Assembly (NCBI RefSeq): GCF_010093535.1
Contig: NW_022985198.1
Span: 386,100-450,099, forward strand
Source of the DNA: Lindgomyces ingoldianus
Lineage: Eukaryota > Ascomycota > Dothideomycetes > Pleosporales > Lindgomycetaceae
Length of the DNA: 64,000 nucleotides
Direction of reading: 5' to 3'
The notes beneath the pieces are model-generated. The model saw nothing but the letters and a program-made list of their open reading frames with translations. It did no database searches and was not told where the DNA came from. This document shows, piece by piece, positions 33,854 to 44,488 of this stretch. Made by a program: the position numbers and the translations under genes. The first letter of the stretch is position 1. Each line of letters starts with the position of its first letter.

Positions 33854-36101
33854 AGTATATAGATATTTAGTAGTTTTATTAAGGGCTACTATAATTATAT
33901 TACACATCCTTTCTATTCCTAGCTTCTTAGATAAGGGTAGTCTTATAATAAAGTCTATTATAATTATTATTTATAGTAGTTTTAGGGCTTTAATTAAGTA
34001 AAAGTATCTATAGGTTTTATACCTTTATAAGTTATTTTTATTGCAGGTGTTACATTCTCTAAGCACTTTAGTGCACAATTGCTTTACTTTTAGTATTTAT
34101 TATAATATAGCAGCCTTTAACTTTTTTTAGAGGGTGCCTATTTCTAGGTGTCTAAACATTAGAGATTTATAATACTTATAAATTAGATTTTTTTATCTTT
34201 GTTTATTTACTATAAGCATGTAGAGTTCTTTTATAAGTTAAGGCCTGTTATAAATTTATCCTTTATTAGTTTTCTTAAAAAAAGTAAACTTCTTAGTTTT
34301 TTCTTCTTTTTTATTAAAGTAATCTAGCCTCTAGCTAAGAGCGTTAGCCTACTAGTTTTGTGCTCCTAGAACATGCTTAATAATGCAATTAAATTATGTA
34401 AGCTCTATTACCTATTTTACATGCATTAGTAAAAGTTTCTTTACTGTTAAGAACATAACTAAATTTGCATAGTTAGTTATAATGTAGAAGGGTTTTGCTA
34501 TTCTATCTTTCTACCTTTTTTAGTTTAAAGACTACTAGAAAGACTACTTATTTTAGTATAAGTATATGAAGTTATTTATTTAAAAAATTTATAACGTACC
34601 TAACGGGTTGGCCGGCCACACGGGTTAGCCGGCCACTTTTGCTAAGCCCCTACTAAAACTACCCTATTCTAGCGCAAAACAGCCCACTTTAGCCCTGTAT
34701 AAAGTAATATAACATAAGATATTATTTAAAGTCTACTTCTACTACTTTCTTACACATATGTAAGTTATGCCTAGTTTAATTACACTACCTGTATTGCTTT
34801 TAACTTAGCTTACCTTTTTTAGTGTGCACTTGTGTTTTTAGCTTCTTCTTATTACTACGCGCTCTAAACTCTTTTAGAGCAGTTAGACTAGCCTTATTCT
34901 TAACTATTAAAGTTTTTTTTACCTAAATCTGCTTTTTTTTATGTAATCTATATTATGTAGCAGCCTTATTTACTACTTAAAGCTTTATAATCTTCTTTTA
35001 TGTTAACACTAGCTTATGCGCAATAATTACTACTCTTTTTAAGACCTTTTTAAAAGCCTTTACGATAGACATTAGTAAGCTATTTATATGCCTCTAAATT
35101 TTTACTTTTATAAGTATTAATTATAACCTAAATTTAAAAGTATTACTTAGGGTTTATAACTACTAAAGCTTATTATTAATAAGTAGTAGTAGTAATAAAG
35201 TACACAACTAGATGTTAAAGGCTATATTAACTTATTCTAGGTTAAATAGAACTAAACTAGCGCTTTAAAACCCTTCTTAGATATTACTAGAAGTAATTAC
35301 TGCATTATAGGCGTGTATAAAGCATAGTAGAAACTTAAGTTTTATAATATAAATAATCTAGTTACATATAAGATCTTTAGCCTAGCGCCTATACACTTTC
35401 TTTAAAGAGGTAAAACAACCTACATTAAAAGGCTATAAAAAGTGTAATAAGTATAAAAGTATATAAATAGTAATAATCTTATTCTTTTTATAGTACTACT
35501 AAAAATTAAGTAAGTTATAGCTTTTATAGCTGTTAATAATAAAAACCTAATAAGCGCTTATAACTTTTTTTTTATATACTTATTAAAGTGCTTTAACTAC
35601 TGTAGCCTAAGCTTATTTATTATCTAGCTGTTTTTAAAGACTATAATAACCTAGTTCTAAAGCAGATTCTCCTTCTTATACTAGGCAAAAAGGTAATAGC
35701 AGCCTTTAAAGATAATAAAAAGTAAAATAGCCTACTTTATTATATTAATACTTTAAATAACTATTATTTACTTTCTATTACTTTACTATATTACCTTTAG
35801 CTATTCTTGTCTTTTTAAAGCTGTAATAACTGCTTTAGTTAATATCTAGCCTATTATAAAGCTTAACTTATTAAAGTTATACATGTTTTTATCCTAAATA
35901 CTGTACTTAGCTTTTATGTTAGCTACTAGGTAAAACTAGCCCTAGATAACCTTTAGATTCTTATAAAGCACTTTTTTATAATTATACTTATAATTAAACT
36001 TTATTATAAACTTAGGGTAGTGCTTAACTTATATACTGTAAGGACGGAGCTCTGTACCACTACGCTAATACAACTAAAAAGGTGCAAATAATTAACCAAC
36101 G

Positions 36102-36381
36102 TGTTGAATAGGCTCTAACAGCTAGCTGCTTATAGTATGAGCACTTAAGTAGCAAAAGTAAGAGTGGTGTACAGTGTGCACAGTGTACAAGGTAGGTAAA
36201 GTAAGGGCAACATGTTTCTAGTTCTATTACTCTTATCTTTTCTCTATATAAAGGAAAAAAAAGATATCTAGATGTTTGCGCACAGAGGTTTACGCACAAG
36301 CATTATATAATAGAGATATGTAGTCCTGCTTATGCGCAATTGCTTATATCTAGACTGTAACGCTGCTGCTGCGTACAGACA
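36102..36381 (+). repeat. Left LTR of element G (280 bp)
   Basis: Direct repeat of 39926-40205, mutated along its length. Confidence 0.9.
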
Positions 36382-36825
36382 CTAGCAACTTTTCTTTTTA
36401 TCTAAAAAGTTGCCTTTTGTACGCGTTACCTCTCTTTTGTCTATGTAGGTCTATCTAATTACATTCTACCTTTACTTTACCTTATTTATTAGAACTTGCC
36501 TTAGTAATGCTATATGTTAAAATAGGCTAGTTATACTATATAAATAGCTCTATAAATAGTGTAAAGTGTTTTAGGCTATTATTATCTAGCCTTTATGCGC
36601 TTGCTTTATAAGTAATTTAGTAGTATATAAACTATTTTATGTAGAGTTTTATGCTAGAATAGTGTAGGATCTTTGCGTAGGCAGGTGCGTAGAGAGGTGT
36701 ATATAATAAGGTCTCCCCTTTTTCTTTACCTTCTCTTCTTTATCCTTTACTCTCTAAGCCCTTCTGTACTATTCCCTAGCTTTTTTCTCTTTTTATATAG
36801 TGCTAATAGTGACAGATACTCCTGC

Positions 36826-36828
<3 letters not shown>

Positions 36829-36869
<41 letters not shown>

Positions 36870-36878
36870 AGAGAGAGA
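36829..36878. repeat. CA and GA microsatellite in element G leader
   Basis: About eighteen CA units followed by a short GA run, ending directly at the ATG of the Gag-like reading. Confidence 0.95.
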
Positions 36879-36944
36879 TGTCTCTCCAGCCTTCCTCCTC
36901 TACCTCTAGCGCTGTTAGTGTGGGCGTCTTTAACGTCCTTATGT
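36879..36944 (+). pseudogene. Start of Gag-like reading of element G
   Basis: ATG opens MSLQPSSSTSSAVSVGVFNV, then TAG; the frame continues SSSLGRIYVTLLTSSATN with further stops. Ser/Thr-rich starts of this kind are common in LTR-element Gag proteins. Family not established. Confidence 0.4.
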
Positions 36945-39530
36945 AGTCTAGCAGCCTAGGGCGCATCTATGTTACCCTTTTAACTAGTTCTGCTACTAAT
37001 TAGTAGTTTATTTAGTGTCTTAGTATAAATATATAAATCTTTTAGCTCTTTTACTTTCTTCTTGTATAAAATGCTAATTATAAATAAGCTAAAAAGCAGC
37101 ATGTAGCAGCTTTACTATTTTATAATATTAATGTTGTCTTACTTACTAGCACTAATTTACAGCTATAAGTAGTAAAAGTTGTGTGTTATAAAAAGTACTT
37201 CTATACAGTTTTAGTCTAAAGTTGTAGTTAAGTCTTAGTAACTTTATGTGCTTATTATTATAGCAGCACTACTAGTGCTTTTTTTTTTATTAAGTGTTAT
37301 ATATTAGCTAACTTCTAAGCTAATGCCTACACCTTGTGTGTATAGCAGAGCTGTGGTCTGCATTGTAACTACTATATGTAAGGGGTAGTAGCTTTTTCTT
37401 TTTCTGTATACTAGATAAATAGACTGTCTTTTTTACATATCCTTCTTTTCTAATTTTATAATAAGAAAAATAAGTGCGTATAATAAAAAAAAACAAAAAA
37501 ATAGGCCTTATATAAAAGTGTTGTTAGTTTAGTTAGTTTAAGGCATCTTTACACATAGAATCTAGCTAGTCTACAGATGCTTCTATCTAGACAGAGAGGC
37601 AGTTAGTTAGAACTAATAATTAAAGAGCCTAGTTTAGTATTTTTTTTATATATATATTTACTAAGTTGTCTTTACTATTAATCTACTTTATTTTAGTAAT
37701 TTTTCTTTTCTTGTATAATTTGCAGAGTAACATAATGTTAATTATAAGTTACTTTTTACTAGTAGTGCTTAGCTTAATAAGGTAATTATATAAAAACCTT
37801 AAATCTGTGCAGATTACTACTAGAATTAGTAGTAGTTTAAGTGTTTATATAATTTACTATAAAGTTATACTAAAAGTAATTATATTATTAAACTTTCTAA
37901 CTATTTTATATAATTTACTAGTAAGGACACTCCTAGTTACTCTTTTACACTTAGTAGAATTTTAGTGTATAATGTTGCCTAGTATTTTAAAGTAGTTACT
38001 TTACTTTATACAGTTTTTATTACCTAATATAATTAAAAATCCTAGCTGTAAGCTAAGGTTTTTATTATTAGTAAATAATCTATCTATAAAGATAAACAGC
38101 TTTACATAATTAAGCTGCAATAGTAGAAAGGTAAGACTACACTTACTGTTATCTATCTGCTATTAGATTTATATGTTAAGTGTGTTAATGTTATTATATA
38201 AAAAGTCTATAGTTTATGCAGTAATAAAAAGGTTAAATGCTGCCTTTAGTTAACACATAGATGTAATGTATACCTTTTTTACACATTACTTAATATATTA
38301 TTGTGCAGCATCCTTGTCTTTTAGGTTAATTATATAAAAGTAGTTTACTTATTTTTTCTAAGTAAAGACTACTATGTTGTGTGTAAGTTTAATCCTTCTA
38401 CTATTAAACTTAATAGGCTGCTTCTCTACTAGAATAGTCTTACTCTTTACACAGAACTTTGCCTTCTATAGTTTCTTCTTTTCTCTTTACACAAAATCCT
38501 TTATTACAATGCTTAAGGTGTTGTACAAATGCTTCTAGTTGTTTTTAGGGCCTATGTTGTGCATATAGTGCATATTCACCTAACCTTCTAGAATATCTAG
38601 AAAGATGTCTATGTACTAAGTTTCCTAAATATCTAGCTATTAACATAGATTAATAAAGATTCTTATTTTATTTATAAAGATGTTATATAGTTAACTTATA
38701 TAGTTATTATCTTTCTTTTATGCTTTTTAGAATTATATAATCTTATTTACTAAAAGTTTTTCTTTAGCAGTTTCCCTCTAGGGTAGAAGTTTATACAGGT
38801 TGTGATATAGTATAGATTGTGCAGGTAGTATTAGTAGTGCATACACTACTGCAGGCAGTGGTGTGTACGATTAAGGGTGTAGAGCAGGCGTTAGGTAGGG
38901 TGGCATGTATTATTTGTACAGTAATTAGTGTAGTGCTAGCTAAGGTGTAGAAGTAGGTAATGCTAGTATATTTAGTGTTAATAGTAGCATTATGTTTAGT
39001 CTACTTCTATGTAGAGCCTTATATAGTAATAAAAGTTATGTATAAAGCCTTTCTAGTGTAATTACTTTTCTTTATACTATATTATACAGCTTCTAGGCTT
39101 AGGTACCTTTAGTGCCTAGCTGTAGTGTAATTTCTTTGTCCTTTAGCACTTATATAAGCTCTCTTTTAAACATGTAGCTAAGTGCTAAAAAGTCTTATAG
39201 TGTCTATTCTTTAAAATTTTTTATATACACACTTAGAAAAGTAGCGCCCTTCTAAGTTATTATGTGTAGATTAGTAATTATATAACTTATATATAATTAA
39301 GTCTATAAGCTTATTAAAGCCTTTAATATGTTAATTTTATTATTCTAGTACTCTAGGCTAGTCTTGTTTTATAGTGTTACTTTTAATATTCTTATGTCCT
39401 TTATAAGTTATTTATATAATAAGAATTATTTCTTATTTTTTTTATTATTACATAGAGTTATTAGTTGCTAATAAGATTTTATTATAATAGTATAGTTAAT
39501 TACTTTTTTAGTAAATTGCATAGGTACTGC

Positions 39531-39765
39531 TATTATCTAGCTACTAGGTTGTACAGCTTTAATAGCTTTAAAGTGCGCTTTACACTATCTTCTCTTTACT
39601 TTGTACAGTAGCAGAGCTTGCTGTGTAATGTAAAGGATTAATGTGCTATTATCTAGCTGCTAGGTTATACAGCTTTAGTAGCTTTAGTGTGCGTCTTACA
39701 CTATCTCCTTCTTACTCTATACAGTAGCAGAGCTTACTGTATAATGTAAAAAATTAATCTACTAT
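39531..39765. repeat. 116-bp tandem duplication near the end of element G
   Basis: Two copies starting TATTATCTAGCT at 39531 and 39647, with C/T and A/G differences. They are followed by a second, looser duplication of a GTACCTTATAAAG-containing block up to about 39895. Confidence 0.8.
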
Positions 39766-39925
39766 TCTAAAAGATAGGTAACTACATAAAGTACCTTATA
39801 AAGCATAAGTGCTCTATTGTTACTTTTCCTAAAAAATAAGTAACAAAACAAAGTACCTTATAAAGTGTAGGTACTTTATTATTACTTTTACTAATTTATA
39901 GTTAATTAAATTAACTACTAATTAG

Positions 39926-40205
39926 TGTTAAATAGGCTCTAACAGCTAGCTGCTTATAGTATAAGCACTTAAGTAGCAAAAGTAAAAGTAGTGTATAGTG
40001 TGCACAGTGTATAAAGTAGGTAAAGTAAGGGCAACATGTTTCTAGTTTTATTACTCTTGTCTTTCCTCTGTACAGAGGAAAAGGGGGATATCTAGATGTT
40101 CGCGCACAGAGGTTCGCGCACAAGCATCATGTGACAGAGATACGTGGTCCTGCTCGTGCGCGATCGCTCGTATCCAGACTGTGACGCTGCTGCTGCGTAC
40201 GGACA
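39926..40205 (+). repeat. Right LTR of element G (280 bp), outer half unmutated
   Basis: Direct repeat of 36102-36381. From about 40070 outward it is GC-rich (for example GTGCGCGATCGCTCG) while the inner part is RIP-mutated. Confidence 0.92.
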
Positions 40206-40572
40206 CAACGTTAATTATTGTGTACAGAATAGTATATATACCTGTCGCACGTAAGCACCATCTCGGCCTTACATTATCCCCCTTCTTAGCAGACGCATGT
40301 CCTAGGCGTCACATGACCTACCCGCAGCTCAGAGGCGCCTATGCGCATGTCTCGGTTACCGGCCAGAGGCTGACCACCTGCGGCCCAGAGGCGCGGGATA
40401 AACACAACGCAACGCTTAGTGGCCCACGCCAGCTAAGCTATATACACTAGACCTTCCAGCAGCAACAACGTAGCGCTAGAAGAGGCTGCCTCACGTTTTA
40501 GTCTAAAAACTAGCTAAGCTGTCTAAGGTGTAGGTTAAACGCGTGACTGTCCTTATTGTTAGTTAATTATTA

Positions 40573-40724
40573 TGTAAGGACAGAGCTCTATACCACTACG
40601 CTAATACAACTAAAAAGGTGCAAATAATTAACTAACATTAATTATTGCGTATAGAATAGTATATATACCTGTTGCACGTAAGCACCATCTCGGCCTTACA
40701 CGTAAGCGCCATCTCAGCCTTACA
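40573..40724 (-). repeat. Right LTR of miniature element D
   Basis: Starts TGTAAGGACAGAGC. It lacks the element G insertion seen in the left copy and so shows the pre-insertion site. Its last 24 bp (CGTAAGCGCC...CCTTACA) are a second copy of the LTR end. Confidence 0.88.
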
Positions 40725-41136
40725 TATACTAGGCTAGTTTAAGCTAACCTAGCCTAGATTACACTCTATGTGCAAGAAATTAGCTATATTAGCTATAGCT
40801 ATAAGCCTAAAAAAAAATCTATGTGTAATAAGCTTAAGTATATACTTAATAACTACTTTTTTTTTAAGCTTAGTTAGATTTTTTAATTTAAGCTAGCATT
40901 CTACTTCTAAAGGCTGTCTAGCGCGTTAATTACTTAGTGTTATGTAAAAGACATTATAAATAGCTGCAGCATGTTATAAGGAAAGTTTTAAGTCTTATTT
41001 AAAAGCCTAAAAAGTAAGCTGTATTTAATGTTCTTTAGAAGATTTAATCTAGTGTTGTTGTTAAAGAATTATGTAGATAGGTAGAGTGTAGTAGGGGCTT
41101 AGCAAAAGTGGCTGGCCAACCTGTTAGGTACGTTAC

Positions 41137-41760
41137 ACACTACTTGAAAACCTTTAAGAAGAAAGAGAAAAAAAAGAAGGTAGTATTACTAGAGATATTA
41201 TAAAGAAAGCTTTTAGTAGCTTATAGCAACCAACATAATAAGCGCTTTAAAAAGGCTCTTTTAGTTAACATTACTATTCTCTATAACAACAAAAGTTGTA
41301 GCTTAAAAAGAAAGTAGAAAGTTAATAAGTTAAACTTTTACTTTAATTCTTTAGTAAAAAATAAGTACACTAAAGATTAGCTACTTACTTAGCTACTTAA
41401 GTAGTAGTAGTAGTAAAGTTAACTTTACTACTTTATTTTTTATAAAATTACTTTTAATTTTTTATTAATTTTAGTAACTTTATGTAAGTATAAGTAGTGC
41501 TTCTTATAAGCTAAAAAAACTATTATAATAAAAAAGAATTAACTATTAGTGTTAATAATAAAGGCTTTTTAACTATAGAAGAATTAGTTATATAATAACA
41601 CTATTACTAGTAAGCTAACTAAGCTTATAAAGTACATTAAAATAGTAAGATTAATAACAGTAGATTTTATAAGGGGTATTATAACTTTTTAATTAGGTAT
41701 AGTTTTTAGCTTTAGCGTAATTACTTTATAATACTTTAATATACTTTAGTTACTATATCC
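41137..41760. other. AT-rich degraded DNA
   Basis: RIP-type composition with stops in all frames. It does not continue element 2-like sequence, so it is from another unassigned repeat. Composition changes to GC-balanced near 41760. Confidence 0.55.
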
Positions 41761-42861
41761 TAACTGTACACTGACGTTATCTCCTCTGTACAGTTAGTTA
41801 GTAACAGCCTCCTCTTCCGTAACTGTACTATACAGCCTCCAAAAGGCTCCGTAACTAACGGTTAGACACACTGATCCAATGCTTGCCCACAGGCCTGTTG
41901 TCCCTATTCATCCTAAGGATTCAGTTCGCCATTTCTCATGCGCGTGCGTGTAAGGGAGGAAAAGCTTGTGCGTCTCCTTCAAGTATCCATTGTACAAGGA
42001 AGTTCTCTTGCTCTAGAGTCAATCTTTGTTGGTATACGTGGCTATCGCGGTTGTTCTGTCTGCCGTGTAGACGCGTTGAAATCGTGCGACTGCGGGATGC
42101 TGTATGCCCTTGGAGCAGCTCTTTAACTTAGTAAAACACCAGCATTAAAATCGCAGATGGCTGCTTAAATAGATTCTTCACAGGCATCTATTTTGGCAGT
42201 GTGGATGGCGAGAAAACACGTGTTTTGATGAGGGTGTTAAGTTCTAATTAGTGATCAACATCCCCAGGTGATCAACATCCCAGTTAGCTAGTTAGCTTAA
42301 GTAGTAAAAATTACAAGTCGCGTAAGCAGTTAAATAAAGTCGATGTTGTCGCAAGTATAGGTTAAGTTTGCATCATATAGTTCCACCACTGGTGACAATG
42401 CCCTACGTGCAGGGCGGTACGTGCCGCCGAAAACGGCGGAGTCGTCACCGAGTTTAAGGGACTATATTTAACTAGATAGATTTTGTTTTTTAATTCTGAC
42501 TCACTTCGATTTCTTCCTTCCGACCCATACACTTGGATGCTTCACCCCTATAATAGGGCTGGAATTAAGCCCCTGAGTCGTGGCTGATCTCACCTGAATT
42601 TGCGTCAGTATAATCATACTTGGTCTCCGACCCCTGCGAGCCCGATTTTAGAACAGCATAATTAGGGCCAATCGTGGCGAATGAAAGCATTGAGTGAGCA
42701 GCATAAGCTGTGGCTGTGAACACCTGAGCCGGCTTGAGCTCACCCTGAGCCGGCTTGAGTGAGAGTAATTATACCTAATTTAGGCCTGAGCTCCTCGTGA
42801 TTATGCCTGAGTAGAATGAAGAGTTATTCTGCTCCGCAAAAAGTTCGCGCGAAGCTGCACA
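41761..42861. other. GC-balanced island, no intact gene
   Basis: Normal base composition with short frames only (82 codons or fewer at 41883-42131). It contains a compact nested inverted repeat at 42375-42467 and, at 42240-42300, two copies of GTGATCAACATCCC. Probably remains of older genes or repeats. Confidence 0.5.
42375..42467. repeat. Nested inverted repeat (hairpin-forming)
   Basis: Outer arms ATATAGTTCC / GGGACTATAT (nearly complementary), middle arms GGTGAC (42391) / GTCACC (42444), inner arms CCGCCG / CGGCGG around AAAA. It could be a solo LTR remnant or miniature element; no target duplication was recognised. Confidence 0.6.
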
Positions 42862-44045
42862 GCTGCTGAGGTAATGTCTTGGGCGTCTGAGCGCCGCACA
42901 TCTCGACAAGAAGACATTGCCTATTGTCTGCTAGGCCTCTTTGCCAATAACATGCCGCTTCTCTATGGCGAAGGACTTCGAGCTTTCACTCGTCTGCAGG
43001 AAAAAATCTTTAGCCAATACGAGGACTACATACTTTGGCTCTACAGCTGGGTTGGTGGCCGATGGGTCAGGCATCAGTATTTGCGGCATCCACTCCTGCC
43101 TCATTTCCGAAAAGCGGACTTTTGTGTTATGAGAGCACACTTCATATTCGTTTGCGCGAGCCGAAGACTACTGTTAGGTATGGATCCCTAATTGGCGTAT
43201 CCTACGCAGATTTCCGGTTATCCCTCCCATCGGATATAACCTTGCGCCCAGAAATCAGCAGTCGAGGGGTCGCAGTGGGATTACTACTGCTTCGAGCTCC
43301 AGCAACTGACCTGGATTCTAATCTCACTTGGATCTACGCCGAAGCAGATGACAATGCAATTTATCTTGAGCTGATACGACGCAAGTCCGGCGGTGCGTAC
43401 TCACTCCTAATTAGATAACCGACTGGACAACCGATCCTAGTGCTAAAAAAACAAATGGCTGCTTTCCAAATGCAAGTATATAACATACTCCGAAGCACTC
43501 CAAAAGATGCAGGGGTGTTCGGCTAGAGCCCGCACGAAGGAAACTTCTTTCCTAATATAGTTCGGCTGGCTGTTGACTCCCCGAAGAACGCCAATATATC
43601 GTTCGTTGCAGCATTGTTCGGCAAAAGAAGGGGCTTCTTACGAATCGAGGGCGAATGGATCCCCTAGCCCTTCAAGGAAAGAACGACTTCAGTACTCGGG
43701 CGAGCATTTGTACACTAGAAAGCGTATACATTCGTCATTATTATGCGCCGATCTCACCACCGAAGTGCGGATACTATCTGTAAAATTATCTTGCATCAAT
43801 TATTGAAAGATGTTCAACAAGAGTTTGAAGACTCGACCCTTACCGATCAAGTTTTGGAAAAACTGGCGTCTGACTACTCCTATACACCTCCTGACCAGAC
43901 ATAGTTCAATCGAAGCCAGGTCGAATTAGGCGAAGGAGGCCTGTTCCTTGCCGTCGCAGTTAGAAAGCAAATGGGACGCAAGAATGAGCCACACGGCATT
44001 GAGGGCTAGTTCTACGACTCTGTATGAGTGTTAATATTCAGCCAC
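42862..44045 (+). pseudogene. HET-type vegetative-incompatibility gene remnant
   Basis: Starts at AAEVMSWASERRTSRQEDIAYC and continues CLLGLFANNMPLLYGEG and AFTRLQEKIF, the very characteristic block that follows the HET domain in fungal incompatibility proteins. At about 43035 the protein continues only in another frame (ALQLGWWPMGQASVF, then FRLSLPSDITLRPEISSRGV to 43418). A later block (RLAVDSPKNANISFVAALFG from about 43562) ends at a TAG, and further C-terminal-like pieces extend to about 44040. The N-terminal HET domain itself is missing. At least one frameshift and several stops make it a pseudogene, though its base composition is not RIP-like. Confidence 0.75.
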
Positions 44046-44488
44046 CCTTAGAGTCAAGACCCAGCCTCAGTTCCTGTAGCTGATGCGGAGGAGGCTCTTG
44101 AAACGAAAAGACCAGGAGCTCCTGCAGAAGAAAATGTAGAATAAGTATGGTCGAATCGGTTCCCGCCGCACTCCTAAAGGGGCGGGGGGCTTTCATTGGT
44201 CTTGGAAATCAACCTCTTAAGAATCTTGCAGAGAAGCTTCTCGCGGATCTTTCGGGGGAACATCTCGCTTTCCTGCCAGAGTCTCTTGTCTCTGAGTATG
44301 CACCGTCGTAACACTAAAGAACAAGGGGAAACGTTTAATATGAGAATTCCGCAGTCCGTAGTCGGACCAGGTCTTAAGAGAGTGACTGACTTGGTGGACC
44401 GAAGAAATCTCAACCAAAAGAGTATAATATCCCGACGCGTCGACTCACGCTTCGAGGTTAGAGAAGAGTCACCGGGACGATAACTGTT
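44046..44488. other. Unassigned, possibly 3' remains of the incompatibility gene
   Basis: A plus frame at about 44149-44310 reads protein-like (GAFIGLGNQPLKNLAEKLL) and then stops; another frame stays open to 44483 without motif. No family recognised. Confidence 0.35.

Larger units (their letters stand above)
22215..34503 (-). mobile_element. Ty3/Gypsy element 1 (family C), old, nested and right-truncated
   Basis: Its left LTR is 22215-22805. The purine-rich complement of GCCCCTCCTCTC just inside the LTR is the polypurine tract, so the element runs on the minus strand and this is its 3' LTR. The internal part is split into 22806-23768, 25539-26191 and 33854-about 34503 by two later insertions. 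Integrase remains are readable on the minus strand at about 25985-26110 (a LFTSRF-like block). Past about 34503 it no longer matches element 2, so the 5' part was lost. All frames are broken by RIP-type changes. Confidence 0.8.
36102..40205 (+). mobile_element. LTR retroelement G (4.1 kb) inside the miniature element, TSD CAACG
   Basis: Direct LTRs of 280 bp (36102-36381 and 39926-40205), starting TGTTGAATAGGCTC and ending GTACGGACA, enclose 3.5 kb. CAACG flanks both ends (36097-36101 and 40206-40210) and rejoins the miniature element's LTR when the insertion is removed. A plus-strand reading starting MSLQPSSSTSSAVSVGVFNV at 36879 runs into TAG stops and may be the old Gag start. The rest is RIP-degraded, and I cannot assign Copia or Gypsy. 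Confidence 0.85.
36037..40724 (-). mobile_element. Miniature LTR element (TRIM-like, family D), TSD TATAC, itself interrupted
   Basis: The left LTR is 36037-36101 plus 40211-40273 (128 bp once the inner element is removed), starting TGTAAGGACGGAGC and ending CGGCCTTACA. The right LTR is 40573-40724 (152 bp, with a 24-bp end duplication). Between them lie only 299 bp (40274-40572) that begin TTATCCCCCTTCTTAGC, the complement of a polypurine tract, giving minus orientation. TATAC flanks both ends (36032-36036 and 40725-40729). The internal part has no room for coding capacity beyond a short ORF, so it fits a terminal-repeat retrotransposon in miniature. Confidence 0.85.
34591..41136. mobile_element. 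DNA transposon with GTAACGTACC terminal inverted repeats, interrupted
   Basis: Left end (A)TAACGTACCTAACGGGTTGG and right end, reversed, GTAACGTACCTAACAGGTTGG, continue as matching inverted repeats to CTTTTGCTAAGCCCCTAC, about 42 bp. The left copy has an extra 17-bp duplication containing GGCCGGCCAC. Removing the nested LTR elements (36037-40729) leaves about 1.85 kb, AT-rich and without ORFs. No clear target duplication is visible. The same ends and right-half sequence recur in the fold-back element at 57284. The superfamily is not resolved. Confidence 0.78.

Noticed and set aside
35100..36036. Transposase gene in the DNA transposon at 34591-41136
   Set aside because: No frame longer than about 60 codons and no DDE-type motif could be read; the element is non-autonomous or fully degraded.
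36829..36878. Functional element at the CA/GA run
   Set aside because: Simple microsatellite; only its position before a Gag-like ATG is of note.
41883..42131. 82-codon and overlapping 62-codon frames as genes
   Set aside because: Cys-rich by chance, no signal peptide and no homology I recognise; overlapping frames of equal quality.
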